From Nitrospira sp. (GTDB lineage: Bacteria > Nitrospirota > Nitrospiria > Nitrospirales > Nitrospiraceae), in assembly GCA_023248215.1 (NCBI GenBank), contig JAHFEW010000029.1, positions 1-45,901 on the forward strand: 45,901 bases of DNA, given 5' to 3'. Positions 1 to 9,502 of the stretch are shown piece by piece. The position numbers were made by a program, and so were the translations under genes. The notes beneath the pieces were generated by a model. The model did not search any database and was not told the DNA's origin. It saw nothing but the letters and a program-made list of their open reading frames with translations. Each line of letters starts with the position of its first letter. Within the stretch, counting starts at the first letter, position 1.

Positions 1-877
1 ATTCGACGTGGCGGAAGCCGAGGGCGAGGCCTTCCTCTTTCAAGGCGGCAAATTCGTCGGGGTGGTAGAAGCGCGCCACAGAGAGGTGTTCTTTCGTCGG
101 CTGCAAGTATTGTCCGATGGTCATGATGTCGCAATCGACCGACCGCAAGTCGCGCATGACTTCACGCGCCTCGTCCGTCGTTTCACCCATGCCGACGATC
201 AAGCCGGACTTGGTCGTCATCCCCATCTGCTTCGCTCGTCCGAGTAGTTCGATCGACCGTTGATATTTTCCCTGCGGCCGGATCGAGGGAAACAGTCGCC
301 TCACCGTCTCGATGTTGTGATTGAGGATGTCCGGCTTCTCGGCTGCGACTAGGGCTAATGCCGCTTCGTTTCCTTCAAAATCCGGAATCAGCACTTCGAT
401 CGTGCAGGCTGGAATCAGCCGCCGGATGTGGCGGATCGTGTCGGCAAAAATCGACGCGCCGCCATCTTCCAATTCATCCCGATTCACCGACGTGATGACG
501 GCATGTCTCAGGCTGAGTGCCTGGATGGCCTCCGCGACACGCAAGGGCTCCTCACGATCCACCTCCAGCGGTCTACCTGTGCTGACGGAACAGTAGTGGC
601 ACCGCCTGGTGCAGATGTCGCCGAGAATGAGAAACGTGGCCGTCCGCGCATTCCAACATTCCCACACATTCGGACAGCGCGCTTCCTCACAAATCGTGTG
701 GAGCTTGAGCCGGTCCATGGTCTTGCGGATATCCTGATAGTCCGGACCGGTCTGAAGCCGGACCTTGAACCATGGCGGCAGTCGGCGCGGCGCGCCTTCG
801 GCTGATGGCTGGTGGCTGGAAGCACCCGGCAGCGACTCGCCTGCCTTCCGCAGCCCTGCTATGGGGATGAAGCTCAT
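1..877 (-). CDS. lipA: Lipoyl synthase LipA (3' end outside window)
   Basis: Radical-SAM enzyme that inserts two sulfurs into protein-bound octanoyl groups, making the lipoyl cofactor needed by the PDH E2 encoded just upstream. Translating the minus strand from the ATG at 877-875 gives about 292 codons without a stop to the window edge; the family is usually about 290-330 residues, so only a short tail is missing. Both iron-sulfur motifs are visible: the auxiliary-cluster CX4CX5C at about C63/C68/C74 and the radical-SAM CX3CX2C at about C89/C93/C96. The ATG overlaps the stop of the E2 gene (ATGA), implying translational coupling. There is no clear Shine-Dalgarno (SD) sequence of its own, as expected for a coupled start. 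Confidence 0.93.
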   Translation of the reverse strand, partial: MSFIPIAGLRKAGESLPGASSHQPSAEGAPRRLPPWFKVRLQTGPDYQDIRKTMDRLKLHTICEEARCPNVWECWNARTATFLILGDICTRRCHYCSVSTGRPLEVDREEPLRVAEAIQALSLRHAVITSVNRDELEDGGASIFADTIRHIRRLIPACTIEVLIPDFEGNEAALALVAAEKPDILNHNIETVRRLFPSIRPQGKYQRSIELLGRAKQMGMTTKSGLIVGMGETTDEAREVMRDLRSVDCDIMTIGQYLQPTKEHLSVARFYHPDEFAALKEEGLALGFRHVE

Positions 878-2076
878 GGGTTCACCACGGGAGCAACAAG
901 TTCCTGCGGATGTTCCAGGACCCGCTTAAACTCCTTGAGAAACTGCGCACCCATCAATCCATCGAGCGCTCGATGATCGCAGGACATCGTGACCTTCATC
1001 CGCCGCCCGATCGTCACGCTTCCCTTCGTGACCACCGGCACCTCGCGGATGGCTCCGACGGCGATCGAAGCCGCCTGCGGCGGCATGAGCACGGCGATAA
1101 AGTTGTCCACCTCGAACATTCCCAGGTTGGAAATGGAAAACGTGGCCCCTGTATATTCCTGCGGCTGCAGGCGTTTCTGTCTGGCTCGTTCGATGAGCCC
1201 TCTGGTTTCCGCCGAGATGTCCGCCAAGGTCTTCGCGCCGCAATCACGAATTACGGGCGTGATCAAACCGTCCTCCATGCCGACGGCCACGCCGATATCG
1301 ATGTGCTCATACCGCCTGATCGCATCCCCGGCAAAGGACACATTGATCTCCGGATGCTTGATGAGCGCCAGCGCCGAGGCCTTGATCAAGAGGTCAGTGA
1401 TGGAAGGATGGGTTTGACGGCTCTGCTTGAACTGATCGCGTAACCGCTCCGCCTGTTCCATATCGATCTCGGTCGTCAGATAGAAGTGCGGTACCGGCGC
1501 TTTGCTCTGGACCGTCGACCTGGCGATGGCCTTCCGCATCTGGCTCAACGGCTGATCGATTCCGGCAGGCAGTGCCTGCGCGGTGGGAGCTGACACCTTC
1601 ATGACATCTTCTTCGACAATCCGTCCGCCTGGACCGGTACCGGTCACGGTGGAAAGGTCGATGCCCCGTTCAGCGGCCAGGGCTTTCGCCCGCGGAGATG
1701 CGAACGAACGGGCTCCCTCTGCACGTGTAGATGGAGCAGTTGCCGAATCCGCCGGCGACGTCGCGACGGGCTTCGTGCCGGCTCCGATCGATGGGGCGGC
1801 CACAACGCCATCGGTCAAGGCCGGCGTGATATCCTCATCGGCCTCGGCGATGACCGCGATCAACGTTCCGGACTCCACGGTTTCTCCGTCATGCACGAGA
1901 ATCTTGCGCAAGATCCCGGGAGCAAAGGCTTCCAGATCCATGACGGCTTTGTCGGTTTCGATCTCAGCGAGAACTTCGCCCGCATGCACCTCGTCGCCCT
2001 CGTGTTTCTTCCAGGCCAGCAGGACGCCCTCCTCCATCGTATCTGTCAGTTTGGGCATGACGACGCGACTAGCCAT
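874..2076 (-). CDS. pdhC: Pyruvate dehydrogenase E2, dihydrolipoamide acetyltransferase
   Basis: 400-residue 2-oxoacid dehydrogenase acyltransferase that moves the acetyl group from the E1-bound intermediate to CoA. Order of domains: one N-terminal lipoyl domain (about 1-80, lipoylated lysine K43 in ETDKAVMD), an Ala/Pro/Thr-rich linker, a peripheral-subunit-binding domain (about 125-162, with the GTGPGGRI motif), and the C-terminal catalytic domain with the DHRALDG active-site motif near the end. A strong SD (GAGGAGGAG) lies four bases before the ATG. It follows the E1 beta gene by 63 bases and overlaps lipA by four. No E3 gene is present in the window, so dihydrolipoamide dehydrogenase must be encoded elsewhere. 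Specificity for pyruvate is inferred from the E1 genes. Confidence 0.93.
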   Translation of the reverse strand: MASRVVMPKLTDTMEEGVLLAWKKHEGDEVHAGEVLAEIETDKAVMDLEAFAPGILRKILVHDGETVESGTLIAVIAEADEDITPALTDGVVAAPSIGAGTKPVATSPADSATAPSTRAEGARSFASPRAKALAAERGIDLSTVTGTGPGGRIVEEDVMKVSAPTAQALPAGIDQPLSQMRKAIARSTVQSKAPVPHFYLTTEIDMEQAERLRDQFKQSRQTHPSITDLLIKASALALIKHPEINVSFAGDAIRRYEHIDIGVAVGMEDGLITPVIRDCGAKTLADISAETRGLIERARQKRLQPQEYTGATFSISNLGMFEVDNFIAVLMPPQAASIAVGAIREVPVVTKGSVTIGRRMKVTMSCDHRALDGLMGAQFLKEFKRVLEHPQELVAPVVNP

Positions 2077-2139
2077 GGCTCCTCCTCACCGATGCCGACG
2101 ACCACCGACTGCCTGCGGGAACCATTCTGCTCATCTCAA

Positions 2140-3117
2140 TCACGCTACACCACAGACCGACCGGACAGCGGCGACCACACGAGGCACGTCCGGAATCGCG
2201 GCATCTTCCAGCGGGCGGCTGTAGGGCATCGGTACATCTTCGCCGGTCACTCGAACGATGGGCGCATCCAGATAGTCGAACGCGGCCGTATAAACACTCT
2301 CGGCAATCTGAGCGCCCAGCCCGCAAAATCGCCAGCCTTCCTCAACGACTACGAGTCGTCCGGTTTTCTTGACCGAATTTACGATCGCCGGAAGATCCAA
2401 AGGTTTGAGCGTGCGCGGATCAATCACCTCGACATCAATATCCTCGTGGCTCAGCTGTTCGGCAGCCTCCAACGCCACGAGCAGCATCTTCGAATAGGCC
2501 ACAATCGTGACATCGCGCCCTTCGCGCTTCACCTCGGCCACACCAAGCGGGATCGTATAGTCCCCCTCTTTCACCTCGCCCTTGGTTCCGTACAGCAATT
2601 GCGCCTCGATGAAGATGACGGGATTCTGGTCGCGAATCGCACTCTTCAACAGACCCTTCGCATCCTGCGGCGTCGCCGGCGCCACGACTCTTAGACCCGG
2701 CACGTGACAGAACCAGGATTCCAGACTTTGTGAATGTTGTGCGCCGAGTTGATGCGCCGCGCTGCCGGGACCACGAATCACAAGCGGAACGGAAAGTTGT
2801 CCTCCCGACATGTAGCGGATTTTGGCGGCGTTATTGACGATCTGATCGAGGGCCACGATGCCGAAGTTCATGGTCATAAGCTCGACGATCGGCTGCAGTC
2901 CTGCCATGGCGGCGCCGATGGCCAGGCCGGTGAACCCGGCTTCGGTAATCGGCGTATCGACCACCCGTTGCGGACCGAACTCCTCGACGAACCCCTTGCT
3001 GACCTTGAAGGCGCCCTGGTAATAGCCCACTTCTTCACCGATCAGAAAAATCTTCTCGTCTCGGCGCATCTCTTCGCGCATGGCCTGATTGAGGGCATCT
3101 CGATACGACAACACCAT
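2140..3117 (-). CDS. pdhB: Pyruvate dehydrogenase E1 component, beta subunit
   Basis: 325-residue transketolase-like subunit (pyrimidine-binding plus C-terminal transketolase domains) that forms the thiamine diphosphate-dependent decarboxylase with the alpha subunit. It shows the family features GEEVG near the start, DTPITEAGFTGLAIGAA around 80-100 and the IDPRTLKPLD segment in the C-terminal half. Length is normal. The ATG is preceded by GGAGGAG, which lies in the last codons and the 8-base gap after the alpha-subunit gene, so the two are one transcription unit. A branched-chain 2-oxoacid dehydrogenase cannot be excluded from sequence alone, but the set alpha-beta-E2-lipA fits pyruvate dehydrogenase. 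Confidence 0.93.
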   Translation of the reverse strand: MVLSYRDALNQAMREEMRRDEKIFLIGEEVGYYQGAFKVSKGFVEEFGPQRVVDTPITEAGFTGLAIGAAMAGLQPIVELMTMNFGIVALDQIVNNAAKIRYMSGGQLSVPLVIRGPGSAAHQLGAQHSQSLESWFCHVPGLRVVAPATPQDAKGLLKSAIRDQNPVIFIEAQLLYGTKGEVKEGDYTIPLGVAEVKREGRDVTIVAYSKMLLVALEAAEQLSHEDIDVEVIDPRTLKPLDLPAIVNSVKKTGRLVVVEEGWRFCGLGAQIAESVYTAAFDYLDAPIVRVTGEDVPMPYSRPLEDAAIPDVPRVVAAVRSVCGVA

Positions 3118-3125
3118 AGGTGATC

Positions 3126-4103
3126 TTACTCCTCCGCCATCACATCGTGATGCAGCGTCGCCAGATCCGGAAAGGGACTCTCGTCCGCAAATTTCACGGC
3201 GGACGCGACCACGTCCGTCACATCCTGCTCCACCTGTTTGAAGTCTGATTCCACACAGAGCTCGTTGTTCAGGATCGTCTCCTTCAACACCAACAATGGA
3301 TCGCGCTTGCGATGCTCCTCCACTTCGTCCTTGGTTCGGTAATGGCCATGTGACGGATCGGCCATCGAGTGGCCCATAAATCGGTACGTCATCGCCTCGA
3401 TGAAAAATGGCCCCTGGCCCGCACGGGCTTGATCCACCACGGTGCGCATCAACCCACGGACTGCAAGTACGTCCATCCCATCCACTCGTTCTGCCTTGAT
3501 ACCGTACGAGCGGGCGGCCTCTGCCACGTTTTCATACAGCGCCACGGCCCGCTGCACCGGCGTTCCCATTCCATACCGGTTGTTCTCGCAGATGAAGATC
3601 ACGGGTAGTTTCCACAGGGCCGCGAGATTGAACGCTTCATGCGCCTGCCCGCTCGGCACGGCGCCTTCGCCGAAGAAACAGGCGGTCACCAAGTCGAGCT
3701 TCTGATATTTCGTCGCAAAGGCCAACCCTGCAGCCAGCGGGATGTGGCCGCCGACGATGGCGTACCCACCCATGAACCGATGCGGCAGATCCACCAGGTG
3801 CATGGAACCACCTTTGCCTTTACAGAGGCCCGTGGCCTTGCCGAACAGCTCGGCCATGACCTTGCCCGGGTCGGAACCTCGGGCCAGACAATGTCCATGG
3901 TCACGGTAAGCACTGATCACATAGTCATCCGGTCGAAGCGCGGCGATGGCCCCCACGGCAATCGCTTCCTCGCCGATATAGAGATGGAGAAACCCCGCGA
4001 TCTTGGCGAGGGCATACATCTCCGCCGACTTTTCTTCAAACCGGCGGATCAGTAACATCTGGCGATAGAGCGAGAGGAAATCAGCTTTGTCCATGTCGGG
4101 CAT
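3126..4103 (-). CDS. pdhA: Pyruvate dehydrogenase E1 component, alpha subunit
   Basis: About 325-residue thiamine-diphosphate-binding subunit. The cofactor/Mg motif appears as FFGEGAVPSG about 30 residues before ENNRYGMGT, the usual GDG/GEG...NN pattern, and the phosphorylation-loop-like segment TYRFMGHSMADPS is present. The reading frame stays open up to 4163, but the family normally begins close to MDKADFLSLYRQM, so an ATG at 4103 or 4094 is preferred; neither has a good SD, so the exact start is uncertain. First gene of the pdhA-pdhB-pdhC-lipA operon. In an organism expected to use the reductive TCA cycle, this enzyme would serve oxidative pyruvate use alongside ferredoxin-linked enzymes; that is inference. 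Confidence 0.92.
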   Translation of the reverse strand: MPDMDKADFLSLYRQMLLIRRFEEKSAEMYALAKIAGFLHLYIGEEAIAVGAIAALRPDDYVISAYRDHGHCLARGSDPGKVMAELFGKATGLCKGKGGSMHLVDLPHRFMGGYAIVGGHIPLAAGLAFATKYQKLDLVTACFFGEGAVPSGQAHEAFNLAALWKLPVIFICENNRYGMGTPVQRAVALYENVAEAARSYGIKAERVDGMDVLAVRGLMRTVVDQARAGQGPFFIEAMTYRFMGHSMADPSHGHYRTKDEVEEHRKRDPLLVLKETILNNELCVESDFKQVEQDVTDVVASAVKFADESPFPDLATLHHDVMAEE

Positions 4104-4263
4104 TATGCATGGCAGGACAGGTCGACTCAACCCTGATGTTCCGGGAAGATCACACGCACACATGACTCATGACGGTTGGCGGAGACACAGCAGCGTCTCA
4201 GCGCGAGAGGGACGCAGGAATTCCTCGTGGGCCGGATTTACTCAGCAGACAAGAGTCAGGGGG

Positions 4264-4269
4264 ATTATC
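4264..4269 (-). promoter_or_regulatory. Candidate extended -10 for the pdh operon
   Basis: On the minus strand the sequence reads TGTGATAAT, an extended -10 (TGn plus GATAAT, five of six to consensus), about 160 bases upstream of the pdhA start. No good -35 is visible at the normal distance, which is tolerable for an extended -10. Read by eye only. Confidence 0.35.
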
Positions 4270-4457
4270 ACACAGCGGGAGCACCACACGGTGGACCAAC
4301 GCATGAGGGGCCAGGTCTCCAGCTCTCTCTGTGCGTCACCGCACGCCTCGTGCGCCTGCGCACTGACCATTGACTACCTCAACCAACTCGCTCTCAGTAC
4401 GGGCTAGCTTCTGGCCGAAAATTTTACTATCCTTCCAGAAGCTTACGCCTGTTTCAG

Positions 4458-4476
4458 GACCTGCAGCCTGCAGGTC
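4458..4476. promoter_or_regulatory. Perfect 19-nt palindrome upstream of dabB
   Basis: GACCTGCAG-C-CTGCAGGTC: nine-base arms around one central base, 53 bases before the dabB ATG. The symmetry suits a dimeric repressor or activator site. As RNA it could also fold as a 7-bp stem with a 5-base loop followed by a T-rich but interrupted stretch, so an attenuator is the alternative. No regulator gene of the LysR or CbbR type lies beside it. Confidence 0.45.
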
Positions 4477-4529
4477 TTGTTCTTGCTGAGGAGTTGTCAA
4501 CGCTCTGCATCCACCCTGCTAGGAAACCT

Positions 4530-6209
4530 ATGGACATTATTCTGCCGATCATCGCAGTCATAGCGCCTCTCTTGGCGAGCGGCCTCATCGCTCTGTTTGG
4601 GGCGAGACTCGGCGAAAGAAGCTCCTCCATCGGAGTCAGCGCCCTGTGGCTATCAACCCTTGCGGCCTTGGGATCGCTCTATCATGTCGTGCAGAATGAA
4701 CCTGTACTCCTGACGTTTTCGGCCTGGCTCCCTCAGCCTCTCTCTTACACGTTGCTGATCGATCGGCTGACTGCCGTCATGATGGTCCTCATCACCGGAG
4801 TGAGCCTGATCATTCATGTGTACTCACAGCGCTACATGCAAGGGGACCAGGGGTATGTCCGATTCTTCCGTCTGCTCGGTCTTCTGACTTTCGTGCTGTT
4901 GAGTCTGGTCACCAGTGGAAGTGCCTTCTGGCTCTTCGTCTATTGGCATCTCGTCACGTGGGCATTGTTCTTCCTGCTCTCCTTCAATGCGGCCAGTCCG
5001 GCAGCACGCGCAGCTGCGCGAACTACGTGGCGGGTGCAGGGGCTCGGCGATAGCGCCTTTCTGGTCGGAACGGTGCTGATGTACACCCAGTTCGGGACCT
5101 TCGATCTCACCGGGTTGTTCCGTGCGATCCGCGCCTCCGACGCGCCTGCTCTCTGGACTGGTACCATCCTTGAAATCAATTCCGTCACGGCAATTACGCT
5201 GTTGATCTTGATCGCGATCATGACGAAATCCGCCCAATTCCCCTTCCACGTATGGCTGCCGGGGACCATCGAGGCGCCCACACCCGTCTCGGCAATGCTC
5301 CACGCAGGGATCGTCAATGCCGGAGGCTTTCTGGTCAACCGGCTGGCTCCGCTCTACGGCGCCGCTCCGATGTCGCTCCACCTGATGTTTCTTATCGGAG
5401 GGCTGACCGCCTTGATCGGAGCCACCACGATGCTCACCCAATCCAGCATCAAGCGGACGCTCGTCTATTCCACGATGGGACAGATGGGATATATGATCAT
5501 GGAATGCGGGCTTGGGGCCTTCGCTCTCGCCGTGTTCCACCTCTGCGCACATGGGCTGTTCAAGGCCACGCTGTTTCTCAATTCGGGAGCCAGCATTCAG
5601 AAAGCGCGGAGCGAGTTCAAGCTTCCAGGGCAGAATCATGTAGAAGAAGCAGCCAGCTTCTCGCTGGTGACCTGGGCGACCGGCTTGGGAGTCACGCTGC
5701 TGCTGCCATTGATCATCCTGCTCGCCGCCCACGGCCTCGTCCGTATCCCCTTGCTTGAGACGCAGGGCACCGTGATCTTCCTGTTCTTTGCCTGGGTCAC
5801 CTCAGCTCAAGCGATCTTCAGCCTGTATCGCCTCGACGCGGTGGCCTCGTGGAAGGTGTCCTTGACGATGGTGGCGACGCTCGCCTTGATCGGCCTGACC
5901 TACTTGTGGGCCGGCGAATCCTTCACCCATTTTCTCTATCCAGACACGGAGCAGGTGGCAACCTATTTTCAGGCAGCATTCTGGCCCAGAGGCATCTTTG
6001 ACGCCGTGGTCACCCTCGCAGCGGTCCTCGTCTTTGCGGTCTGGATACTCCTGTACGGCAGAGCTCATGGAATGCGGTTTTTGGTTCCCAACTGGCTGGG
6101 CACCCTCCAGACCCACGCCTATGTCGCATTCCTCAACGGCCTCTACGTGGAGGATGCCCTGCGAGCCTGGGGAAGACGTTCGAGGCGGATGAAGGTTCGA
6201 ATACCCTAG
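4530..6209 (+). CDS. dabB: DabB, proton-channel-like membrane subunit of the bicarbonate transporter
   Basis: 559-residue polytopic membrane protein of the NuoL/MrpA antiporter-like family, with many hydrophobic helices and the family segment around KSAQFPFHVWLPGTIEAPTP and TALIGATTMLTQSSIKRTL. Because it sits directly before a DUF2309 (DabA) gene and no other complex I genes are near, it is assigned as DabB, which couples ion flow to DabA, and not as NADH dehydrogenase subunit 5. The frame is open back to a TTG at 4494, but that TTG touches its purine-rich stretch with no spacing; the ATG at 4530 has AGGA at 4521-4524 with a five-base spacer and starts a hydrophobic helix, so it is preferred. 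Confidence 0.88.
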   Translation: MDIILPIIAVIAPLLASGLIALFGARLGERSSSIGVSALWLSTLAALGSLYHVVQNEPVLLTFSAWLPQPLSYTLLIDRLTAVMMVLITGVSLIIHVYSQRYMQGDQGYVRFFRLLGLLTFVLLSLVTSGSAFWLFVYWHLVTWALFFLLSFNAASPAARAAARTTWRVQGLGDSAFLVGTVLMYTQFGTFDLTGLFRAIRASDAPALWTGTILEINSVTAITLLILIAIMTKSAQFPFHVWLPGTIEAPTPVSAMLHAGIVNAGGFLVNRLAPLYGAAPMSLHLMFLIGGLTALIGATTMLTQSSIKRTLVYSTMGQMGYMIMECGLGAFALAVFHLCAHGLFKATLFLNSGASIQKARSEFKLPGQNHVEEAASFSLVTWATGLGVTLLLPLIILLAAHGLVRIPLLETQGTVIFLFFAWVTSAQAIFSLYRLDAVASWKVSLTMVATLALIGLTYLWAGESFTHFLYPDTEQVATYFQAAFWPRGIFDAVVTLAAVLVFAVWILLYGRAHGMRFLVPNWLGTLQTHAYVAFLNGLYVEDALRAWGRRSRRMKVRIP

Positions 6210-6235
6210 GGAAACACGGCTGAATTGGAGTCTTG

Positions 6236-9200
6236 GTGACGACACTCAAGAGACAGACTTTCACCGATGCGCAGCGCATGGAAGTGCGCTCCTACGTCCA
6301 ATTGGCGAGAGAGGTCATCGCCCAGTATTGGCCGATGCGGACCTTCATCCATCACAATCCACTGCATGGTCTGGAAGGCCTGCATTTCGAAGCAGCTGTC
6401 AAGCGAGGGGCACAGCTGTTCGGTGGCCGTGGTTATCTGAGCAACGAGACCTTTCGCCGCTACTTCAAGAGCGGGCGCATTTCCCCGGAAGACCTGCAGG
6501 CCACCATCGAGCCTCTTGCCGCTGCGAAACAGGTGACCTTTTCGGGTCGCGCCACATCACACTTTGATGTGCTCATGGCTTCGATCGTGCATGGCATCTC
6601 TGAACGTCGCGCGCATCAATCCGATCCGCCGCACCCTGAGGAGCACCAGGCCGTCCGTAGGACTGAGTCCTGGCTCAAAGCAGTGGATGCCGCCATTACG
6701 CCCGCCACCGTTCCGTTAATGCCATGGGAGTCGGCGGAACTCCCTCTCCGCGAAACCTGCGCCGCCTGGTGTGATCGGACGATTGGCACGACGCTCGTCG
6801 ACACGATCAACCGTGAAATGGTCAAGTGGTGCAGCGCGTTCCTGGATGAGGGTGAAGCCTCCTGGGGCATGCCGGACCGGGGAAAGAGGTTTTACCAAGC
6901 TTGGAAATCTCTCGCCCAGCACGATATGAGCCTCCGCCTCATCGGCATCCGGAAAGCGGCACAGAAAGTCGCCGCGCTCTCCGATCGGTCGGAAGACGCC
7001 CTCTTGGAAAGTTTGACGATCTTAAAGATTCCCAAGGCCGCGTGGGAAGAGTATCTGGCACACCATTTAGCGGCCCTGCCGGGCTGGGCCGGTTACATCA
7101 AGTGGCGTGTCGACCAAGACAATTATCCCTGGCAGCAACAGCAGCCGATCGATTTGGTGAAATACTTGGCGGTCCGCTTGTTTTACGAACGCGAACTGGT
7201 CGATCGAAGCTGCCGGGAGGAGCTCGGAATCCCGGGAGACGGCGACGCCATCCGCGCATACATGGACAGCCATCCACACGCCTACTGGTTCCGCCGGGAA
7301 TGGGTGGCAGGCTGTGTGGCGACGCCGGCCGCAAACCAGGCACGCCAGCTGACGAGGACCGGACGAGGGCCAGACGCTGACGCCTGGGATGATCTGGGCC
7401 GTGAGCAGTTCCGGGAGGCGAACGACCGCCGAGCGGAGGAGGCCGTGACCTTGGCAGCGCGGCGACTTCTCGATCTCGCGCGAGTCCTGGAGATCGATCT
7501 CCCCGCCATCGAATCGACCACTCCGTCCGATGTCCCCATCCTGCTCAACTGGATCGAAGGATTCCCGGCCTCGCAGCATGGACCGCGGTGGCTCGAGGCG
7601 TTCGAGGCCGGCCACCGTCGACAGGTGCTGGCCGAACTGGCGACCGGAGTTCGCCAGGCTGCAGTCGATCCCCATGCAGGAGACCAGGCCTCCCCTGCAC
7701 GACCGCTCGCTCAGGTGGTGTTCTGCATCGATGTACGCTCGGAGGTCTTTCGTCGCCATCTCGAACATCGGGGCGGATATGAAACGTTGGGCCTCGCCGG
7801 ATTTTTCGGTGTGCCGCTGGACTATCAGCCGTTCAATGCACAGCACACGGTGGCCCACTGTCCGGTGCTCTTGAGGCCGAAGAACCAGGTTCGAGAAGTG
7901 CCTCGAAGCTATCATGTGGTGGAGGCCGAGCGGCACAAGACGGCGGCGCAACTCAGTAAAGCGGCGCACACGCTCCTGCATGACTTGAAGGAAAACGTCG
8001 TCACGCCCTATGTCATGGTGGAGGCGGTCGGCTGGTTGTTCGGTCTGCCCCTGTTCGGGAAGACGCTGTTTCCGAGCCGGTACCACGCGATCGCCCGGTG
8101 GCTGAGGGCGCGCCTCATGCCCTCCATCGCCACCACGTTGACGGTCGAGAAGATCACGCGGGAAGAAGGCGAGGACATGGTCGCGGCGGAACAGCAGGCG
8201 CAGATCCGCGAAATTGTGCGAGAGCGGTTCGGCTTGCACGGCGCCGCGCTTTCTCCCGCTCTCCTGGAACACATTCGGAAGCAGGCCATTGGAACGGCGG
8301 AAGGAACCAACGGCGAGGCGGCCCGAGCCTTGGCCTTGTCGCCCCAGGATGAGGAACGATTCTATGAACAGCTGCGTCAGGAGCACGGCATCAGCCCTCG
8401 CGGCGTCTCGGACCGGCTGCATCGCATCACGCACACCGGCTTTACCACGACCGAGCAGGCCTATTTCGTCGAAGCCGCGCTGCGGCTGATGGGGTTGACC
8501 TCCAACTTTTCCCGCGTGGTCTTCTTTTGCGCGCATGGCAGCACATCTCAGAACAACCCCTATGAATCGGCCCTCGACTGCGGCGCCTGCGGAGGCAACC
8601 AGGGTCTGCCGAATGCGCGTACCATCGCGGCTATGGCCAACAAGCCTGCCGTGCGCGAACTGTTGCAGGCCCGCGGCATCAAGATCCCCGGCGATACGCA
8701 CTTTTTCGCAGGACAACATGACACCACGAGCGATCGAGTGCGCATCGTGGACTTAGAGGACGTGCCCGCCACGCACCGGAAAGATCTCCAGCGTCTCGCC
8801 GCAGATTTGGCGGAAGCCGGCATGCAGGCCGCCCGTGAGCGGGGCGCCTTCCTCGATGCAGCGACCGACAGGCTTACCCCATCCATTGCCCAGCAGGAGG
8901 CGCAGCATCGGAGTGAAGACTGGGCGCAAGTCCGCCCCGAATGGGGGCTTTCCAAGAATAGCCTCATGGTGATCGGGCGTCGTGATTTCACCAAAACAGT
9001 CGATCTGCGCGGGCGCTCATTTCTTCATTCGTACGACCATCGGCAGGATGGCTCCGGGAAACTTCTCGAAACCATCATGACCGCCCCGCTCGTGGTGGCG
9101 CAGTGGATCAACATGGAGCATTACTTTTCCACGGTTGACAACGAGGTGTATGGCAGCGCCAGCAAGGTCTATCACAACGTGGTCGGACGCATCGGTGTGA

Positions 9201-9502
9201 TGACCGGTGCGTGGAGCGATCTGCGCATCGGGCTGCCTGCCCAAACAGTCTGGAACGGGCGCGAGCCCTATCACGAACCCATGCGGTTGCTGACCGTCAT
9301 CGAAGCGCCAAGAGAACGCATCGGCGCCATCATCAATCGGCAGCCGCTGCTCGAACAGCTATTCGATCGGGAGTGGGTGACGCTCGTGGCGCTGGAACCC
9401 CAGGACGGCGCGTTCTATCAATACGACGGCCTGAACGGATGGACATGTATCGAAGGAGGGTCGCATGATCAGCTTAACACTGCATACCATGAAAGAAATT
9501 AA
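6236..9502 (+). CDS. dabA: DabA, zinc-dependent DUF2309 subunit of the bicarbonate transporter
   Basis: 1088-residue DUF2309 protein, the cytoplasmic beta-carbonic-anhydrase-like subunit that with DabB accumulates bicarbonate. The expected zinc-site residues can be read: Cys497 and Asp499 in VFCIDVRSE, His767 in FFCAHGST and Cys782 in DCGACGG. The partner arginine of the carbonic-anhydrase-like dyad would be R501 in the first motif. A TTG at 6233 is immediately followed by GTG at 6236; GGAG at 6227-6230 gives five bases of spacing to the GTG, so GTG is preferred. It lies 26 bases after dabB and its 3' end overlaps the PII-like gene by 38 bases. In an autotroph the complex would supply inorganic carbon to carboxylating enzymes. 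Confidence 0.93.
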   Translation: MTTLKRQTFTDAQRMEVRSYVQLAREVIAQYWPMRTFIHHNPLHGLEGLHFEAAVKRGAQLFGGRGYLSNETFRRYFKSGRISPEDLQATIEPLAAAKQVTFSGRATSHFDVLMASIVHGISERRAHQSDPPHPEEHQAVRRTESWLKAVDAAITPATVPLMPWESAELPLRETCAAWCDRTIGTTLVDTINREMVKWCSAFLDEGEASWGMPDRGKRFYQAWKSLAQHDMSLRLIGIRKAAQKVAALSDRSEDALLESLTILKIPKAAWEEYLAHHLAALPGWAGYIKWRVDQDNYPWQQQQPIDLVKYLAVRLFYERELVDRSCREELGIPGDGDAIRAYMDSHPHAYWFRREWVAGCVATPAANQARQLTRTGRGPDADAWDDLGREQFREANDRRAEEAVTLAARRLLDLARVLEIDLPAIESTTPSDVPILLNWIEGFPASQHGPRWLEAFEAGHRRQVLAELATGVRQAAVDPHAGDQASPARPLAQVVFCIDVRSEVFRRHLEHRGGYETLGLAGFFGVPLDYQPFNAQHTVAHCPVLLRPKNQVREVPRSYHVVEAERHKTAAQLSKAAHTLLHDLKENVVTPYVMVEAVGWLFGLPLFGKTLFPSRYHAIARWLRARLMPSIATTLTVEKITREEGEDMVAAEQQAQIREIVRERFGLHGAALSPALLEHIRKQAIGTAEGTNGEAARALALSPQDEERFYEQLRQEHGISPRGVSDRLHRITHTGFTTTEQAYFVEAALRLMGLTSNFSRVVFFCAHGSTSQNNPYESALDCGACGGNQGLPNARTIAAMANKPAVRELLQARGIKIPGDTHFFAGQHDTTSDRVRIVDLEDVPATHRKDLQRLAADLAEAGMQAARERGAFLDAATDRLTPSIAQQEAQHRSEDWAQVRPEWGLSKNSLMVIGRRDFTKTVDLRGRSFLHSYDHRQDGSGKLLETIMTAPLVVAQWINMEHYFSTVDNEVYGSASKVYHNVVGRIGVMTGAWSDLRIGLPAQTVWNGREPYHEPMRLLTVIEAPRERIGAIINRQPLLEQLFDREWVTLVALEPQDGAFYQYDGLNGWTCIEGGSHDQLNTAYHERN

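Larger units (their letters stand above)
4104..4529. other. Divergent intergenic region between pdhA and dabB
   Basis: About 426 bases between divergently transcribed operons. It contains the pdh -10 candidate (4264-4269) and the palindrome at 4458-4476. Short open frames here (for example 4176-4373) have no recognisable protein character and are judged to be non-coding. No tRNA or other RNA gene was seen. Confidence 0.6.

Noticed and set aside
4824-5732. 302-codon frame on the minus strand inside dabB
   Set aside because: Low-complexity His/Gln/Arg/Glu-rich product without start signal, opposite a clear membrane-protein gene: a shadow frame.
4530-6209. NADH dehydrogenase subunit 5 (NuoL)
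   Set aside because: The protein is antiporter-like, but it is followed by a DUF2309 gene with carbonic-anhydrase-like zinc residues and no other complex I gene is near, so DabB is the better name.
7067-8719. 550-codon frame on the minus strand inside dabA
   Set aside because: Long only because of high GC content; no family features, and the plus strand carries a full DUF2309 protein with its zinc residues.
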